The notes under the pieces were generated by a model. That model saw nothing but the letters and a program-made list of their open reading frames with translations. It was not told where the DNA came from and made no database searches. A DNA stretch of 64,000 nt, from the NCBI GenBank assembly GCA_024225635.1, contig JAAEMK010000029.1, forward strand, positions 1-64,000, in the 5' to 3' direction. The translations under genes were made by a program, and so were the position numbers. Positions 53,246 through 61,463 of this stretch are shown piece by piece. The DNA comes from Desulfobacteraceae bacterium (GTDB taxonomy: Bacteria > Desulfobacterota > Desulfobacteria > Desulfobacterales > Desulfobacteraceae). Every line of letters begins with the position of its first letter. Positions within the stretch are counted from its first letter, which is position 1.

Positions 53246-53327
53246 GCTGATGATAAACGAACCTGCCGGACGGTTGAAAGGTTTTTGCTAATGATGAACG
53301 AATCTGCCGGGCGGTTGAAAGGTTCTG
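53246..53327. repeat. Tandem 41-bp repeat upstream of the YeiH-family gene
   Basis: Two adjacent 41-bp units (53246-53286 and 53287-53327) differ at about six positions; each begins GCT(G/A)ATGAT and contains CTGCCGG(A/G)CGGTTGAAAGGT. They end 63 bp before the start codon at 53391, inside the probable leader or promoter. Confidence 0.75.
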
Positions 53328-53390
53328 AATTAATCGGATAGCTGAAAAAGATGTTTTACCATTCTTAAAATTATCTAAGGAGCTACGCAA

Positions 53391-54491
53391 ATGGATAATA
53401 GTAATGCAATCGTTAACAGTGATTTTACCCCGGTTATGAAAAAGGCCAAATCCCTTCTACAGGAAGCGTTTGACAGTATCCCGGGGGTACTGATGATTAT
53501 ATCCATAGCCGTTGGCGCATATTTTATTGCACCGGTTCTTCACCAGTATGATTTTTTCAAAACCTACCTTGAATTAAAGGATTTCATCCTGGCCATCCTG
53601 ATCGGCATACTGATTAAAAACACAGTGGGGGTTCCCAAAGTGTTTGAACCGGGCCTGAGATTTTCCACAATCCTGACCAAGACAGGGATTGTAATCATGG
53701 GTGCCAAGTACTCCATGGCTGGCCTGGTTACCGTTGGCGCCCCGGCCCTGGCTTACATTGCGATCTTTTTATTTGGCACGGCCCTTATCATCATGTGGAT
53801 CGGCCGGAAACTCAATGTACCCACCTCCCTTTTAGCGTGCCTGGCTGCCGGGCTGTCCGTGTGCGGTGTTTCTGCAACCATTGCCATATCACCTGCCGTA
53901 AAGGCCAAAAACCAGGATATGGCCTACTCCATTGCCGTTGTCCTGATGTTCGGGCTGCTCGCACTCCTTTTATTTCCCCCCATTGGAAAACTCCTGAATC
54001 TGAGTGACACACAATACGGTGCTTTCTGTGGTGTTGGCATCGTCAACTCGGCACAGGTTCTGGCCGCAGGGTTCGGTTACAGTGAAGGGGCCGGACTTGT
54101 CGCCGGAATATACAACATTGGAAGGGTTCTTTTTCTACCCTTCGTGATCGTGATGCTCGCCATAATGGCTGCCGGCAGAGAGGCGGATACCGGGAAAAAG
54201 GTGGAAAGCATCAACAAAATGAAGCTTATTGCCGACAAATTTCCTGTCTTCGTCATTGGTTTTCTCCTGGTGGTCTGCCTTAATACCATGGGCTTTTTTA
54301 CGAAAGCCGAGGTCAGCCAGGCAAAAGTTTTCATGGAGTGGGCGTTTCTCCTGGGATTTGCCAGTATCGGTCTGACCACAAGGCTGGCGGATCTCAAGGC
54401 CGCCGGGTGGTCCGGTTTTCTGCTGGGATTTGTTGTGGCAAGCTCCAAAGCGGCTCTTGCGCTGTTCATCGTTCTTACTTTTATGAAATAA
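53391..54491 (+). CDS. YeiH/UPF0324 family putative sulfate/anion exporter
   Basis: 366 residues with about ten membrane helices. Matches the YeiH family: FILAILIGILIKNTVGVP at about 63, TKTGIVIMGAKYSMAGL at about 98, LAAGLSVCGVSATIAISPAV at about 152, GVGIVNSAQVLAAGFGYSEG at about 211. The family is annotated as putative sulfate or sulfonate exporter with little direct evidence; export of sulfonate- or sulfite-derived ions would suit a sulfur-metabolising host. AAGGAG lies 10 bp before the ATG. A 28-residue microprotein follows 34 bp after the stop. Confidence 0.85.
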   Translation: MDNSNAIVNSDFTPVMKKAKSLLQEAFDSIPGVLMIISIAVGAYFIAPVLHQYDFFKTYLELKDFILAILIGILIKNTVGVPKVFEPGLRFSTILTKTGIVIMGAKYSMAGLVTVGAPALAYIAIFLFGTALIIMWIGRKLNVPTSLLACLAAGLSVCGVSATIAISPAVKAKNQDMAYSIAVVLMFGLLALLLFPPIGKLLNLSDTQYGAFCGVGIVNSAQVLAAGFGYSEGAGLVAGIYNIGRVLFLPFVIVMLAIMAAGREADTGKKVESINKMKLIADKFPVFVIGFLLVVCLNTMGFFTKAEVSQAKVFMEWAFLLGFASIGLTTRLADLKAAGWSGFLLGFVVASSKAALALFIVLTFMK

Positions 54492-54525
54492 AAAGAGATT
54501 ATAAAAATAAAAAGGGAGGAAAGAA

Positions 54526-54612
54526 ATGAAACTTACCAAATCAAGAATACAGGATATTGCGGTTGTTGTCATAGGGATCAGTATTGTGCTTCTTGCCAAG
54601 CTGATAGCCTAG
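54526..54612 (+). CDS. 28-residue single-helix microprotein
   Basis: Frame MKLTKSRIQDIAVVVIGISI then VLLAKLIA, a basic head and one hydrophobic helix, preceded by AAAGGGAGGAAAGAA, among the strongest ribosome sites of the window. Only 34 bp separate it from the YeiH-family stop, and a strong hairpin follows at 54733. It is probably made with the transporter and may be a small partner subunit. No family recognised. Confidence 0.6.
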   Translation: MKLTKSRIQDIAVVVIGISIVLLAKLIA

Positions 54613-54732
54613 TGCATATGCAGGGCGGTCATGCCGTATGTCCCCAATCCCCTTTGCCCTGCCATGTCATGGCGGCAGCCGAAAACGCCGCTGTTAAACC
54701 CGGCTGCGAAAAAGATCTTCACTGACAACTGA

Positions 54733-54774
54733 AACAATCCGGCCGGGCAGGCTATCTTGTCCGGCCGGATTGTT
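54733..54774 (+). terminator. Hairpin terminator after the YeiH/microprotein unit
   Basis: AACAATCCGGCCGG (54733-54746) pairs exactly with CCGGCCGGATTGTT (54761-54774); the loop can pair further (GCA/TGT). The right arm ends in TTGTTTGGG, a short T-rich tail. It separates the transporter unit from the promoter of the membrane-protein unit. Confidence 0.75.
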
Positions 54775-54844
54775 TGGGCCTTAACACAAGGCCCGGCCGC
54801 CCGGATGTTTTGCGTATGGGGCCGGATATGCGGATAAACCGCTG

Positions 54845-54873
54845 TTGACAGTGAATTCGATCTTTTGTATTCT
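54845..54873 (+). promoter_or_regulatory. Sigma-70-type promoter for the Trp-rich membrane protein unit
   Basis: TTGACA (54845-54850), 17-bp spacer, TATTCT (54868-54873): perfect -35 and 4/6 -10. Transcription would begin near 54880, within the leader hairpin, and give a leader of about 210 nt before the ATG at 55090. Confidence 0.65.
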
Positions 54874-55089
54874 GACCCAACACCTTTTGATAAGGTATTG
54901 GGTTGTGCCTCACTTCTCTTGAAATACGTCCTTCTTGCAGCTAAAAAGTTTTTCCGGATCATGTCAATCGCCGGTCGGAAATTTCAAACCTGGAACTTTG
55001 GCTCATGTAAAAACAAACGATATGCTTGTTTTTGCTATAATAACAGCAGTGTATGGGCTGTTGGTGAAACTTGTTTCAAGGAGGTCGGT

Positions 55090-56322
55090 ATGTCAGGAGA
55101 ACTCAAAGCCCGATGGGGGCAGCCCCTCACCGGAATTATCTCATTCATTGTATTTTTTTTGATCGCATGGATTACATGGTTCATTTTCAGTGATCCTCGC
55201 GGCCCTGTGGGATCTTTTCCTTATCCCTTTGTCATGTATCTCGCCATGATGATCCTGGTGGGAATCTGGCAGCATATGTTCTGCGGGGACTGGCCTTTCC
55301 AGGATATCCCACAGCCTGCGAGGGGGATTATTCTAACCATTGTCAATCTGATTCTCGTATGGCTTGTGATCCATCTCTTTTTTTATCGGATTCTTGGGCT
55401 TGGTTTTAATTTTCTGAGCCAAAGCAACCTTAACGAACTGGTTTATGCGGGGACACTCAAGGACGTCGTTCTCACAAAGCATTTTGCCCAGAGCGCCGTG
55501 GTCTGCTTTGTTCTCATCGGATTCTACAGCTATCCGTTTGTTACCATACTCTTTGGGAAATGGCCTGTCCGTCCCAGCGATCTTCCCCAGCCCCAGGCCG
55601 GACTTGCCGAAATAGGCTGGTGTTCCATGCTGACACTGGTTTTCTACTCGGTTCTCATTGTGCCCTTCTGGGGGCTTGTGTTCGGCAAAAGTATTGGAAG
55701 TTCCTTTGGACTCAATTTCCCATGGTGGGATGGCATTTCCGGTATCAGCCATGTTCACTGGGTATTTGGATGGTGGGAATGGATGATCATCATACTTTTT
55801 TTGACCCCCAATATATGGCGCATGAAACCCTGGACCCTGATTCCGCTGCCCCAGCCCTGGAAGGGGTTGATCTCCTTTGTGATCAACGTCATCCTCGGTT
55901 ACGCCATTGCTTTCATCTGCGTTAAAATAGCTCCTGTCTGGCTTGGAGACATGCTTCATCATATTGACAAGCATCCGGAGCGGATTCGTTTCCTTTGGTA
56001 CCACGCTGCTGAAATCGCCGGTTTTACGCTGATTCCTTTCCTCATCTGGCATCACTATTTTGACGATCTGGTTCCCTTTTCAGACGTTGATTCCTGGAGG
56101 GCCTTCTGGTTCAGAACCGGCGGCGTTCTGTTCTTTTGCATCATTAACTACATTTTTTACTATTACTCTAACTTTGGCTCCTGGGCGCTTGGCAATCCCC
56201 ACTGGGACCACAGGTTCCTCCACGGCGAATCCCTGGTATGGAATTTCTGGTGGATTATTCCTCTTCTATGGAATGAGTGGTTCTTTCACAAGTGGCCTTT
56301 CTATGTACCTCAGAAAAAATGA
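55090..56322 (+). CDS. Unrecognised tryptophan-rich membrane protein with internal repeats
   Basis: 410 residues, about ten to twelve membrane helices, very rich in Trp and Phe. I do not recognise a family. Four copies of a pattern P-x-QP-x2-G-hydrophobic helix are visible: RWGQPLTGIISFIVFFL at about 8, FQDIPQPARGIILTIVNLIL at about 70, RPSDLPQPQAGLAEIGWCSM at about 160, WTLIPLPQPWKGLISFVINV at about 250. Several His residues sit near helix ends (IWHHYFDD, MLHHIDKHPE), possibly haem or metal ligands. The ATG at 55090 has AAGGAGG. It has its own promoter upstream and a 63-residue partner downstream. Confidence 0.75.
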   Translation: MSGELKARWGQPLTGIISFIVFFLIAWITWFIFSDPRGPVGSFPYPFVMYLAMMILVGIWQHMFCGDWPFQDIPQPARGIILTIVNLILVWLVIHLFFYRILGLGFNFLSQSNLNELVYAGTLKDVVLTKHFAQSAVVCFVLIGFYSYPFVTILFGKWPVRPSDLPQPQAGLAEIGWCSMLTLVFYSVLIVPFWGLVFGKSIGSSFGLNFPWWDGISGISHVHWVFGWWEWMIIILFLTPNIWRMKPWTLIPLPQPWKGLISFVINVILGYAIAFICVKIAPVWLGDMLHHIDKHPERIRFLWYHAAEIAGFTLIPFLIWHHYFDDLVPFSDVDSWRAFWFRTGGVLFFCIINYIFYYYSNFGSWALGNPHWDHRFLHGESLVWNFWWIIPLLWNEWFFHKWPFYVPQKK

Positions 56323-56404
56323 TTAAGGCCATATGGGGGTGCGGATTTTTTGTCCGCAAACTGAGTAATCGTTTTATGAAATTTGAAGTGTCAAGGGAGG
56401 AAAT

Positions 56405-56596
56405 ATGACATTTGAGGAAATAAAGGCCGCTGTGCTGAAGTTAAGTGATGAAGATCAGAAGCGTCTGATCATGGAAATAATACCGTTGATCATGCCAAAG
56501 GCGTGTGCTGACAATACCTGTGTTCAGAAAATAAGAGACCTGGTGGATGAGGAAAGTGTAAGATCCTACCGTGATCAGCATATGAATGGCATTTGA
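56405..56596 (+). CDS. Small helical protein, 63 residues
   Basis: Starts MTFEEIKAAVLKLSDEDQKR with AAGGGAGGAAAT before the ATG, and is followed at once by an intrinsic terminator, so it is a real last gene of the unit begun by the membrane protein. Mostly helical and charged with two Cys (PKACADNTCVQK), which might form a disulfide or bind metal. The N-terminal pattern resembles short helical antitoxin-like proteins, but no toxin gene is adjacent. Confidence 0.7.
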   Translation: MTFEEIKAAVLKLSDEDQKRLIMEIIPLIMPKACADNTCVQKIRDLVDEESVRSYRDQHMNGI

Positions 56597-56610
56597 TTGT
56601 GAAACAGGGA

Positions 56611-56642
56611 GGCACGGAAAAAATATCCGTGCCTTTTATTTT
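56611..56642 (+). terminator. Intrinsic terminator
   Basis: GGCACGGA (56611-56618) pairs perfectly with TCCGTGCC (56626-56633) across an A-rich loop and is followed by TTTTATTTT. It ends the membrane protein / 63-residue protein transcript. Confidence 0.85.
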
Positions 56643-56718
56643 GAGCCTGACCCGGGACGACAACGGGAAGTCCCTGTCGGTTTGATCATTTGGACAGGGG
56701 CTCCCGGTGGTACGGATT

Positions 56719-57333
56719 TTAGCAATTCCAGAGCCAGGGGGCCTTCTGACGCTGCTTTTCTTCAAAAAAGTGAATCTTGTCCGCATGCTTCAAGGTCCAG
56801 TCGATATCGTCCATGCCCTTCATGAGGCTTTCTTTGCGAAATCCGTCCAGGTCATAGCGGATCACGGTGCCGCCGGGGGTGACAAGCTCCTGTTTCTCCA
56901 CATCCACGTCAAAGGAGACGCCGGGGGTTGCCTCGATCTCATCCGACAGGCTTGCAAGGGCGTCGGCACTCACCCGGACCGGCAAGATTCCGTTCTTGAA
57001 GCAGTTGCTGAAAAAAATATCCGCAAAGCTTGTGGAAACGATCACCTTGAATCCATGGTCGCTGATGGCCCAGGGGGCGTGCTCCCTGGATGAACCGCAG
57101 CCGAAATTGTCCCCGGCCACCAGGATGGAAGCGCCTTTAAACTCCTCCCGGTTCAGCTCGAAATCGGGGTTCAGGGTTCCGTCCTCCCTGTATCTCCAGT
57201 TGCTGAACAGATATTTGCCGTATCCGCTCTTCTCCGTACGTTTCATAAACTGCTTGGGGATGATCTGATCCGTATCCACATTGATGCGCGGCATCAGGGC
57301 CGCTATTCCCATGTGTTTCACCAAAGGTTCCAT
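56719..57333 (-). CDS. leuD: 3-isopropylmalate dehydratase small subunit
   Basis: 204 residues. Swivel subunit of isopropylmalate isomerase: ALMPRINVDTDQIIPKQFMK at about 12-31, and VAGDNFGCGSSREHAPWAIS at about 75. It acts with LeuC in leucine synthesis. The ATG at 57333 (MEPLVKHMG) is chosen because it matches enterobacterial-type LeuD; the open frame extends far upstream without homology. It follows leuC by 44 bp. Size and sequence resemble the bacterial (E. coli) rather than the archaeal-type small subunit (about 165 residues). Confidence 0.93.
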   Translation of the reverse strand: MEPLVKHMGIAALMPRINVDTDQIIPKQFMKRTEKSGYGKYLFSNWRYREDGTLNPDFELNREEFKGASILVAGDNFGCGSSREHAPWAISDHGFKVIVSTSFADIFFSNCFKNGILPVRVSADALASLSDEIEATPGVSFDVDVEKQELVTPGGTVIRYDLDGFRKESLMKGMDDIDWTLKHADKIHFFEEKQRQKAPWLWNC

Positions 57334-57377
57334 ATTCCCATATCTCCCGGTCCAAAGACCCGTTATTCGCTGTTCGT

Positions 57378-58769
57378 CTATCTTATATCCGTGAATTTTC
57401 CGGCAATGGCGGCGGCGGCGGCCATGGCCGGAGATACCAGATGGGTTCGTCCCCCCTGGCCCTGGCGTCCCTCGAAGTTCCGGTTGGACGTGGACGCACA
57501 CCGCTGTCCCGGCTGGAGCACATCGTCATTCATGGCCAGGCACATGGAACATCCGGGCTCCCTCCACTCGAAACCGGCATCCGTAAAGATCTTGTGAAGC
57601 CCTTCTTTTTCCGCCTGCTTTTTCACCTGGCCGGAACCGGGCACCACAATGGCGGTCACTTTCGGGTGGACTTTGCCGCCGCGAATCGCTGCCGCCGCTT
57701 CACGAAAATCCTCGATGCGGCCGTTGGTACAGGAACCGATAAACACGTAATCGATGGAAATATCCGCCACCGGGGTTCCCGGCTCAAGTCCCATGTATTC
57801 CAGGGCGCTTTCACAGGCTTTTTTCGCCTCCTCACTCCCTTGCCCGTCAGGGTGGGGCACAGATCCCGTTACATCCGTCACCTGTTCAGGGGAGGTTCCC
57901 CAGGTTACCTGGGGGGCGATCTCATCCGCCCGGATCACAAGCTCCGTATCGAACACGGCGTCTTCATCACTGGCAAAGGTTTGCCAGTAAGCCGCCGCCT
58001 TCTCGAACTCCCGGCCCCGGGGGGCGAAATCCCGGTCTCTCAAATATTCGACGGTCTTCTCGTCCGGGGCCACCATGCCGGCACGGGCACCTGCCTCGAT
58101 GGCCATGTTGCACAGGGTCATGCGCCCTTCCATGGAAAGATCCCCCACCGTGTCGCCGGCAAATTCCATGACATAGCCGGTACCGCCCGCAGTGCCGATG
58201 CGCCCGATAAGGGCCAGGGCCAGATCCTTGGCATACACACCGGCCGCAAGCTTGCCTTCGAAGGTGACCCGCATGGTTTTCGATCGCTTTTGCTGCAGGG
58301 ACTGGGTGGCCATCACATGTTCCACTTCCGAGGTGCCGATGCCAAAGGCCAGGCTGCCGAAAGCCCCGTGGGTGGCGGTATGGCTGTCCCCGCAAACCAC
58401 GATCATCCCCGGATGCACAAATCCCTGTTCCGGCGCGATCACATGGATTACCCCCTGCTTTTCCGAGGCCATGTCAAAGCATCTCACCCCGAACTCCTCG
58501 CAGTTGGCTGCCAGGGTTTCCACCTGTTTTTTGGCCACGGGATCGGATATTGGCTTGTCACGATCCTTTGTGGGGACCACATGATCCATGGTGGCCAGGC
58601 AGAAATCCGGTTGTCTCACCTTCCGGTTTTTTTCCCGCAGCCCGGAAAAGGCCTGGGGACTGGTCACCTCATGCATTAGATGCCGATCCACATAAACGAT
58701 GGGCGTCTGCCCGTTGGCTTCATGGATCACATGGGCATCCCAGATCTTCTCATACATATTTTGTCCCAT
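57378..58769 (-). CDS. leuC: 3-isopropylmalate dehydratase large subunit
   Basis: 463 residues. Aconitase-superfamily [4Fe-4S] enzyme with LeuD, moving the hydroxyl from 2- to 3-isopropylmalate. Cluster cysteines are in [14 protein letters not shown] at about 345 and [13 protein letters not shown] at about 408; TMDHVVPT and [20 protein letters not shown] are typical. It is of the E. coli type in length and sequence. No leuA or leuB is nearby; the divergent LysR gene is the likely regulator, with a palindrome in the shared region. Confidence 0.95.
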   Translation of the reverse strand: MGQNMYEKIWDAHVIHEANGQTPIVYVDRHLMHEVTSPQAFSGLREKNRKVRQPDFCLATMDHVVPTKDRDKPISDPVAKKQVETLAANCEEFGVRCFDMASEKQGVIHVIAPEQGFVHPGMIVVCGDSHTATHGAFGSLAFGIGTSEVEHVMATQSLQQKRSKTMRVTFEGKLAAGVYAKDLALALIGRIGTAGGTGYVMEFAGDTVGDLSMEGRMTLCNMAIEAGARAGMVAPDEKTVEYLRDRDFAPRGREFEKAAAYWQTFASDEDAVFDTELVIRADEIAPQVTWGTSPEQVTDVTGSVPHPDGQGSEEAKKACESALEYMGLEPGTPVADISIDYVFIGSCTNGRIEDFREAAAAIRGGKVHPKVTAIVVPGSGQVKKQAEKEGLHKIFTDAGFEWREPGCSMCLAMNDDVLQPGQRCASTSNRNFEGRQGQGGRTHLVSPAMAAAAAIAGKFTDIR

Positions 58770-58894
58770 AATTCCCCCATATATATTGGTCTTGTCTGTG
58801 TATAGACGTTCGCAATCGAATTGATACCAGCTTTCCCTATTTTAATAAGAAACGGGCTCAGTTCATATGCGCAAAGCTATAATCCGTTTTGATA

Positions 58895-58916
58895 ACTATA
58901 GGGGATGGTGTATAGT
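58895..58916. promoter_or_regulatory. Putative LysR operator between leuC and lysR
   Basis: ACTATA (58895-58900), 10 bp, TATAGT (58911-58916), a perfect 6-bp inverted repeat of the partly symmetrical kind used by LysR-type regulators. It lies 36-57 bp before the LysR start codon and about 130 bp before the leuC start, a usual position for autoregulation and activation of the divergent gene. Confidence 0.5.
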
Positions 58917-58951
58917 GAGTCCAATTAATATCTATCATAGAGGAGATGAAT

Positions 58952-59857
58952 ATGATTCATTTGGGCGGCATCGACCTGAACCTGCTGCCGGTGTTTGAAG
59001 CGGTATACCAGGAACGAAACCTCACCCGGGCCGGAGACAAACTGGGATTGACCCAATCCGCGGTAAGCCACGCCCTGGGCCGCCTGAGGAAGCTTTTCGG
59101 GGATTCCCTGTTCGTGCGCACCGGGGGGGAGATGGCCCCCACGCCCCGTTCCCTGGAGATTTACGCTTCCCTGGAACCGTCCCTGGCTGGAATCCGTACC
59201 CTTTTAAAGCAGCCGGCCCCCTTTGATCCGGCCACTGCAAAGAAAAACATCCGGCTTTCCATGTCCGATTATTGCGAGATGGTGATCCTGCCGCCCCTCA
59301 TGCACCACCTGAGCCGGGAAGCTCCGGGGATTCGCATCGAGATCTCCCCCATGCCCTCGGACAAGACCCAGGTGGGCCTGGAAACCGGGGAGTTCGAACT
59401 TGCCGTGGGGCACCGGGAAGTGGGACCGGGTATCTTCAGGAGACACCTGTTTGACGACGATTTCCAGTGCATGGTGCACAACAGCCACCCCGCCCTCGGT
59501 GATACCCTGTCCCTGGATGAGTACCTGGCCCAGCCCCATGCCATCTTCTCCCCCCGGGCCAAGGGGGACGTGATTATCGAAAAGACCCTGTCCAAGATGG
59601 GATATCAGCGAAATGTGGCCCTGCGGGTGCCCCACATCCTGATCATTCCGAAAATCCTGGAGACCACCGGCATGATAGTGACCCTGCCCAGGCGGCTGGC
59701 CTACGCCTTTGAAAATATTTCCGCGTTCCGGCTGTTTGCCCCGCCCATCGATCTCCCACCCCTTTCCATCATGCTTTACTGGCACGAACGCATGAACGGG
59801 GACCCCGCCAACCGGTGGCTTCGTAAAACCATCGCGGAACTTCCCCTGGGCCGGTGA
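58952..59857 (+). CDS. LysR-family regulator divergent from leuCD
   Basis: 301 residues. N-terminal winged HTH (LLPVFEAVYQERNLTRAGDK, LGLTQSAVSHALGRLRKLFG), then the two-lobed effector domain. The ATG at 58952 is selected because AGGAG lies 6 bp upstream; an ATG at 58946 is too close to it. The subgroup resembles NodD/LeuO-like regulators with the KLFGDSLFVRTGGEMAPT motif. Divergent arrangement indicates control of leuCD, perhaps with a leucine-pathway intermediate as effector. Confidence 0.92.
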   Translation: MIHLGGIDLNLLPVFEAVYQERNLTRAGDKLGLTQSAVSHALGRLRKLFGDSLFVRTGGEMAPTPRSLEIYASLEPSLAGIRTLLKQPAPFDPATAKKNIRLSMSDYCEMVILPPLMHHLSREAPGIRIEISPMPSDKTQVGLETGEFELAVGHREVGPGIFRRHLFDDDFQCMVHNSHPALGDTLSLDEYLAQPHAIFSPRAKGDVIIEKTLSKMGYQRNVALRVPHILIIPKILETTGMIVTLPRRLAYAFENISAFRLFAPPIDLPPLSIMLYWHERMNGDPANRWLRKTIAELPLGR

Positions 59858-59982
59858 AAATGGCCTGATTTTTACGCGATGCCACTAACAACGCCGGCCA
59901 TCCCTGTCCTGCATCTCCCATTCCATCCTGTTCGTTCATAAAAACTCTCCCCATCCGGCATTCAAGCCGCAAATCGTTTTTT

Positions 59983-60011
59983 TTAGTTTTTAATTAGTTC
60001 TTATCTGATAC
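59983..60011 (+). promoter_or_regulatory. Second copy of the SARP-type operator, before the acyltransferase gene
   Basis: TTAGTTT (59983-59989) and TTAGTTC (59994-60000), 11-bp period, in a 20-base block differing from the one at 35856-35875 at a single position. A weaker -10-like TGATAC follows after 5 bp (60006-60011). It lies about 100 bp before the start codon at 60103. Confidence 0.55.
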
Positions 60012-60102
60012 GGATTTCCCGGGCAACCCATGTTGTACCCGTCGTATTCATCCGCACCATTACCAAAAAACCGTTCAGGCGCAATCAGGGAGAAAAAATC
60101 TA

Positions 60103-61365
60103 ATGGAGAAGCCTCATACCTATCCGGGACGATACCTGTTTTTGGATAATCTCAGATACCTCATGGTTCTTTTTGTCGTGATTTTTCATGCATCTATTTC
60201 GTACTGCACCATTGCTCCCTGGTGGGGCGTTGTCGATCCAAACCGGAACGAACTGGTGAATATATTCGTCCTGATTCTCAATAGCTTTCAGATTCCGGTG
60301 CTTTTTTTTATTTCGGGGTTTTTTGTTATGCCCAGTATCCGAAAACAGGGCAGCGGCGCTTTTGTCATATCAAAATTCAAGAGACTGGGCATCCCGCTGA
60401 TACTGCTGGGGTTATTCTACACTCCCGTTATCACTTACATCCGCTATGCCCTGAATACGCCGGATCCTCTCAGTTATTTTTCATACTGGCTTATCCAGAT
60501 GAAAAGTCTGTCGGATTTCAGTGTTGTTCACTTTCCTGACAAGGCAGCGGCAATGCCTTATGTTAATTCCCTTTGCCAGTGGCATTTATGGTTTATTTCC
60601 ATGTTGCTTGTTTTCTGTATCATCGCCGCCGTTGGTTATCAGATTAAACAGATCCTGTTTCCTCCCGGACCGGCAACCCGTTCCGAAGATCATCCGACTA
60701 TGATTCCCCAGGGGCGTGGAAAAATCCTGGCAATGCTTGGTGTTTTCGGCGTGGCTATATTCTTGCCGACCGCTGTCACCAACCTTTATTTCTTTGACTG
60801 GGAATGGGCCCGTGTCGGGTGTCTGCTTTCCTATCAGCCCACACGGCTTCCGGTGTATGCAGGGGTGTTTGTCATGGGAATCTATGCCCATGAACGTGGC
60901 TGGCTTTTGAAGCCGTTACCGGGGAAATTCTGGGTTTGGTTGATTCCGGTAATCCTTTTCACCTTTGCCTTGTTGGTAGCCATGATCTTACTATTGATGA
61001 ACCCCACCGCCATTCAACCGAAAGTGTCCATTGCCATAGGCGGCATCCGGGCTTTTCTGGTGATTTTCTGGATCTGTGTCTTTATGAATATCGGCATAAC
61101 ACGGTGGAACACACAAGGGTCCATGGGAAAGCTGCTGACCCAGTGTTCCTATGATATTTATCTCATACACATGCCCATTGTCGTCCTGCTTCAGTATGCG
61201 GTTTTATCCCTCAATGCGTCAGTGCCGGTTAAATTCGGCCTGGTCGCGACCCTGGCATTGGGTATCACCATTTCATTGACAAAATTGCTTGTAACCCCTT
61301 TCCCCAGATGGTCCGCTGCGGGACTTGTAACCGGGTTCATGCTTGCAACCATATTAATCGGGTAA
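60103..61365 (+). CDS. Acyltransferase family 3 membrane protein
   Basis: 420 residues, ten or eleven membrane helices. Acyl_transf_3/OpgC-like fold: GRYLFLDNLRYLMVLFVVIF with HASISY (the conserved catalytic His region) at about 9-33, ISGFFVMPSIRKQG at about 74, WHLWFISMLLVFCIIAAVGY at about 165, and YDIYLIHMPIVVLLQYAVL near 360. Such enzymes put acyl groups on extracytoplasmic sugars, glycolipids or glucans. GGGAGA precedes the ATG. The SARP-like motif upstream links it to the MMPL operon; an SDR gene follows by 98 bp. Confidence 0.87.
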   Translation: MEKPHTYPGRYLFLDNLRYLMVLFVVIFHASISYCTIAPWWGVVDPNRNELVNIFVLILNSFQIPVLFFISGFFVMPSIRKQGSGAFVISKFKRLGIPLILLGLFYTPVITYIRYALNTPDPLSYFSYWLIQMKSLSDFSVVHFPDKAAAMPYVNSLCQWHLWFISMLLVFCIIAAVGYQIKQILFPPGPATRSEDHPTMIPQGRGKILAMLGVFGVAIFLPTAVTNLYFFDWEWARVGCLLSYQPTRLPVYAGVFVMGIYAHERGWLLKPLPGKFWVWLIPVILFTFALLVAMILLLMNPTAIQPKVSIAIGGIRAFLVIFWICVFMNIGITRWNTQGSMGKLLTQCSYDIYLIHMPIVVLLQYAVLSLNASVPVKFGLVATLALGITISLTKLLVTPFPRWSAAGLVTGFMLATILIG

Positions 61366-61463
61366 GACTATTTACCTCGTAACGCCATTACACCTGTTTC
61401 CGGCCCATGGTCCAGCTTATGTAAATAAATCAGTTAAATTAAACCTGAGAGGAGAAGCTTCAT

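Larger units (their letters stand above)
54613..55089 (+). other. Intergenic region: terminator, promoter and leader
   Basis: No gene is supported here. It holds the hairpin terminator at 54733-54774, a promoter at 54845-54873 and, directly after it, a leader hairpin, CCCAACACCTT (54876-54886) with AAGGTATTGGG (54892-54902), one mismatch. The remaining leader to 55090 contains an open frame continuous with the membrane protein gene, but its strong ribosome site fixes the start at 55090. Confidence 0.65.

Noticed and set aside
53246-53327. A CRISPR array
   Set aside because: Only two adjacent units without spacers and with several differences; these are plain tandem repeats.
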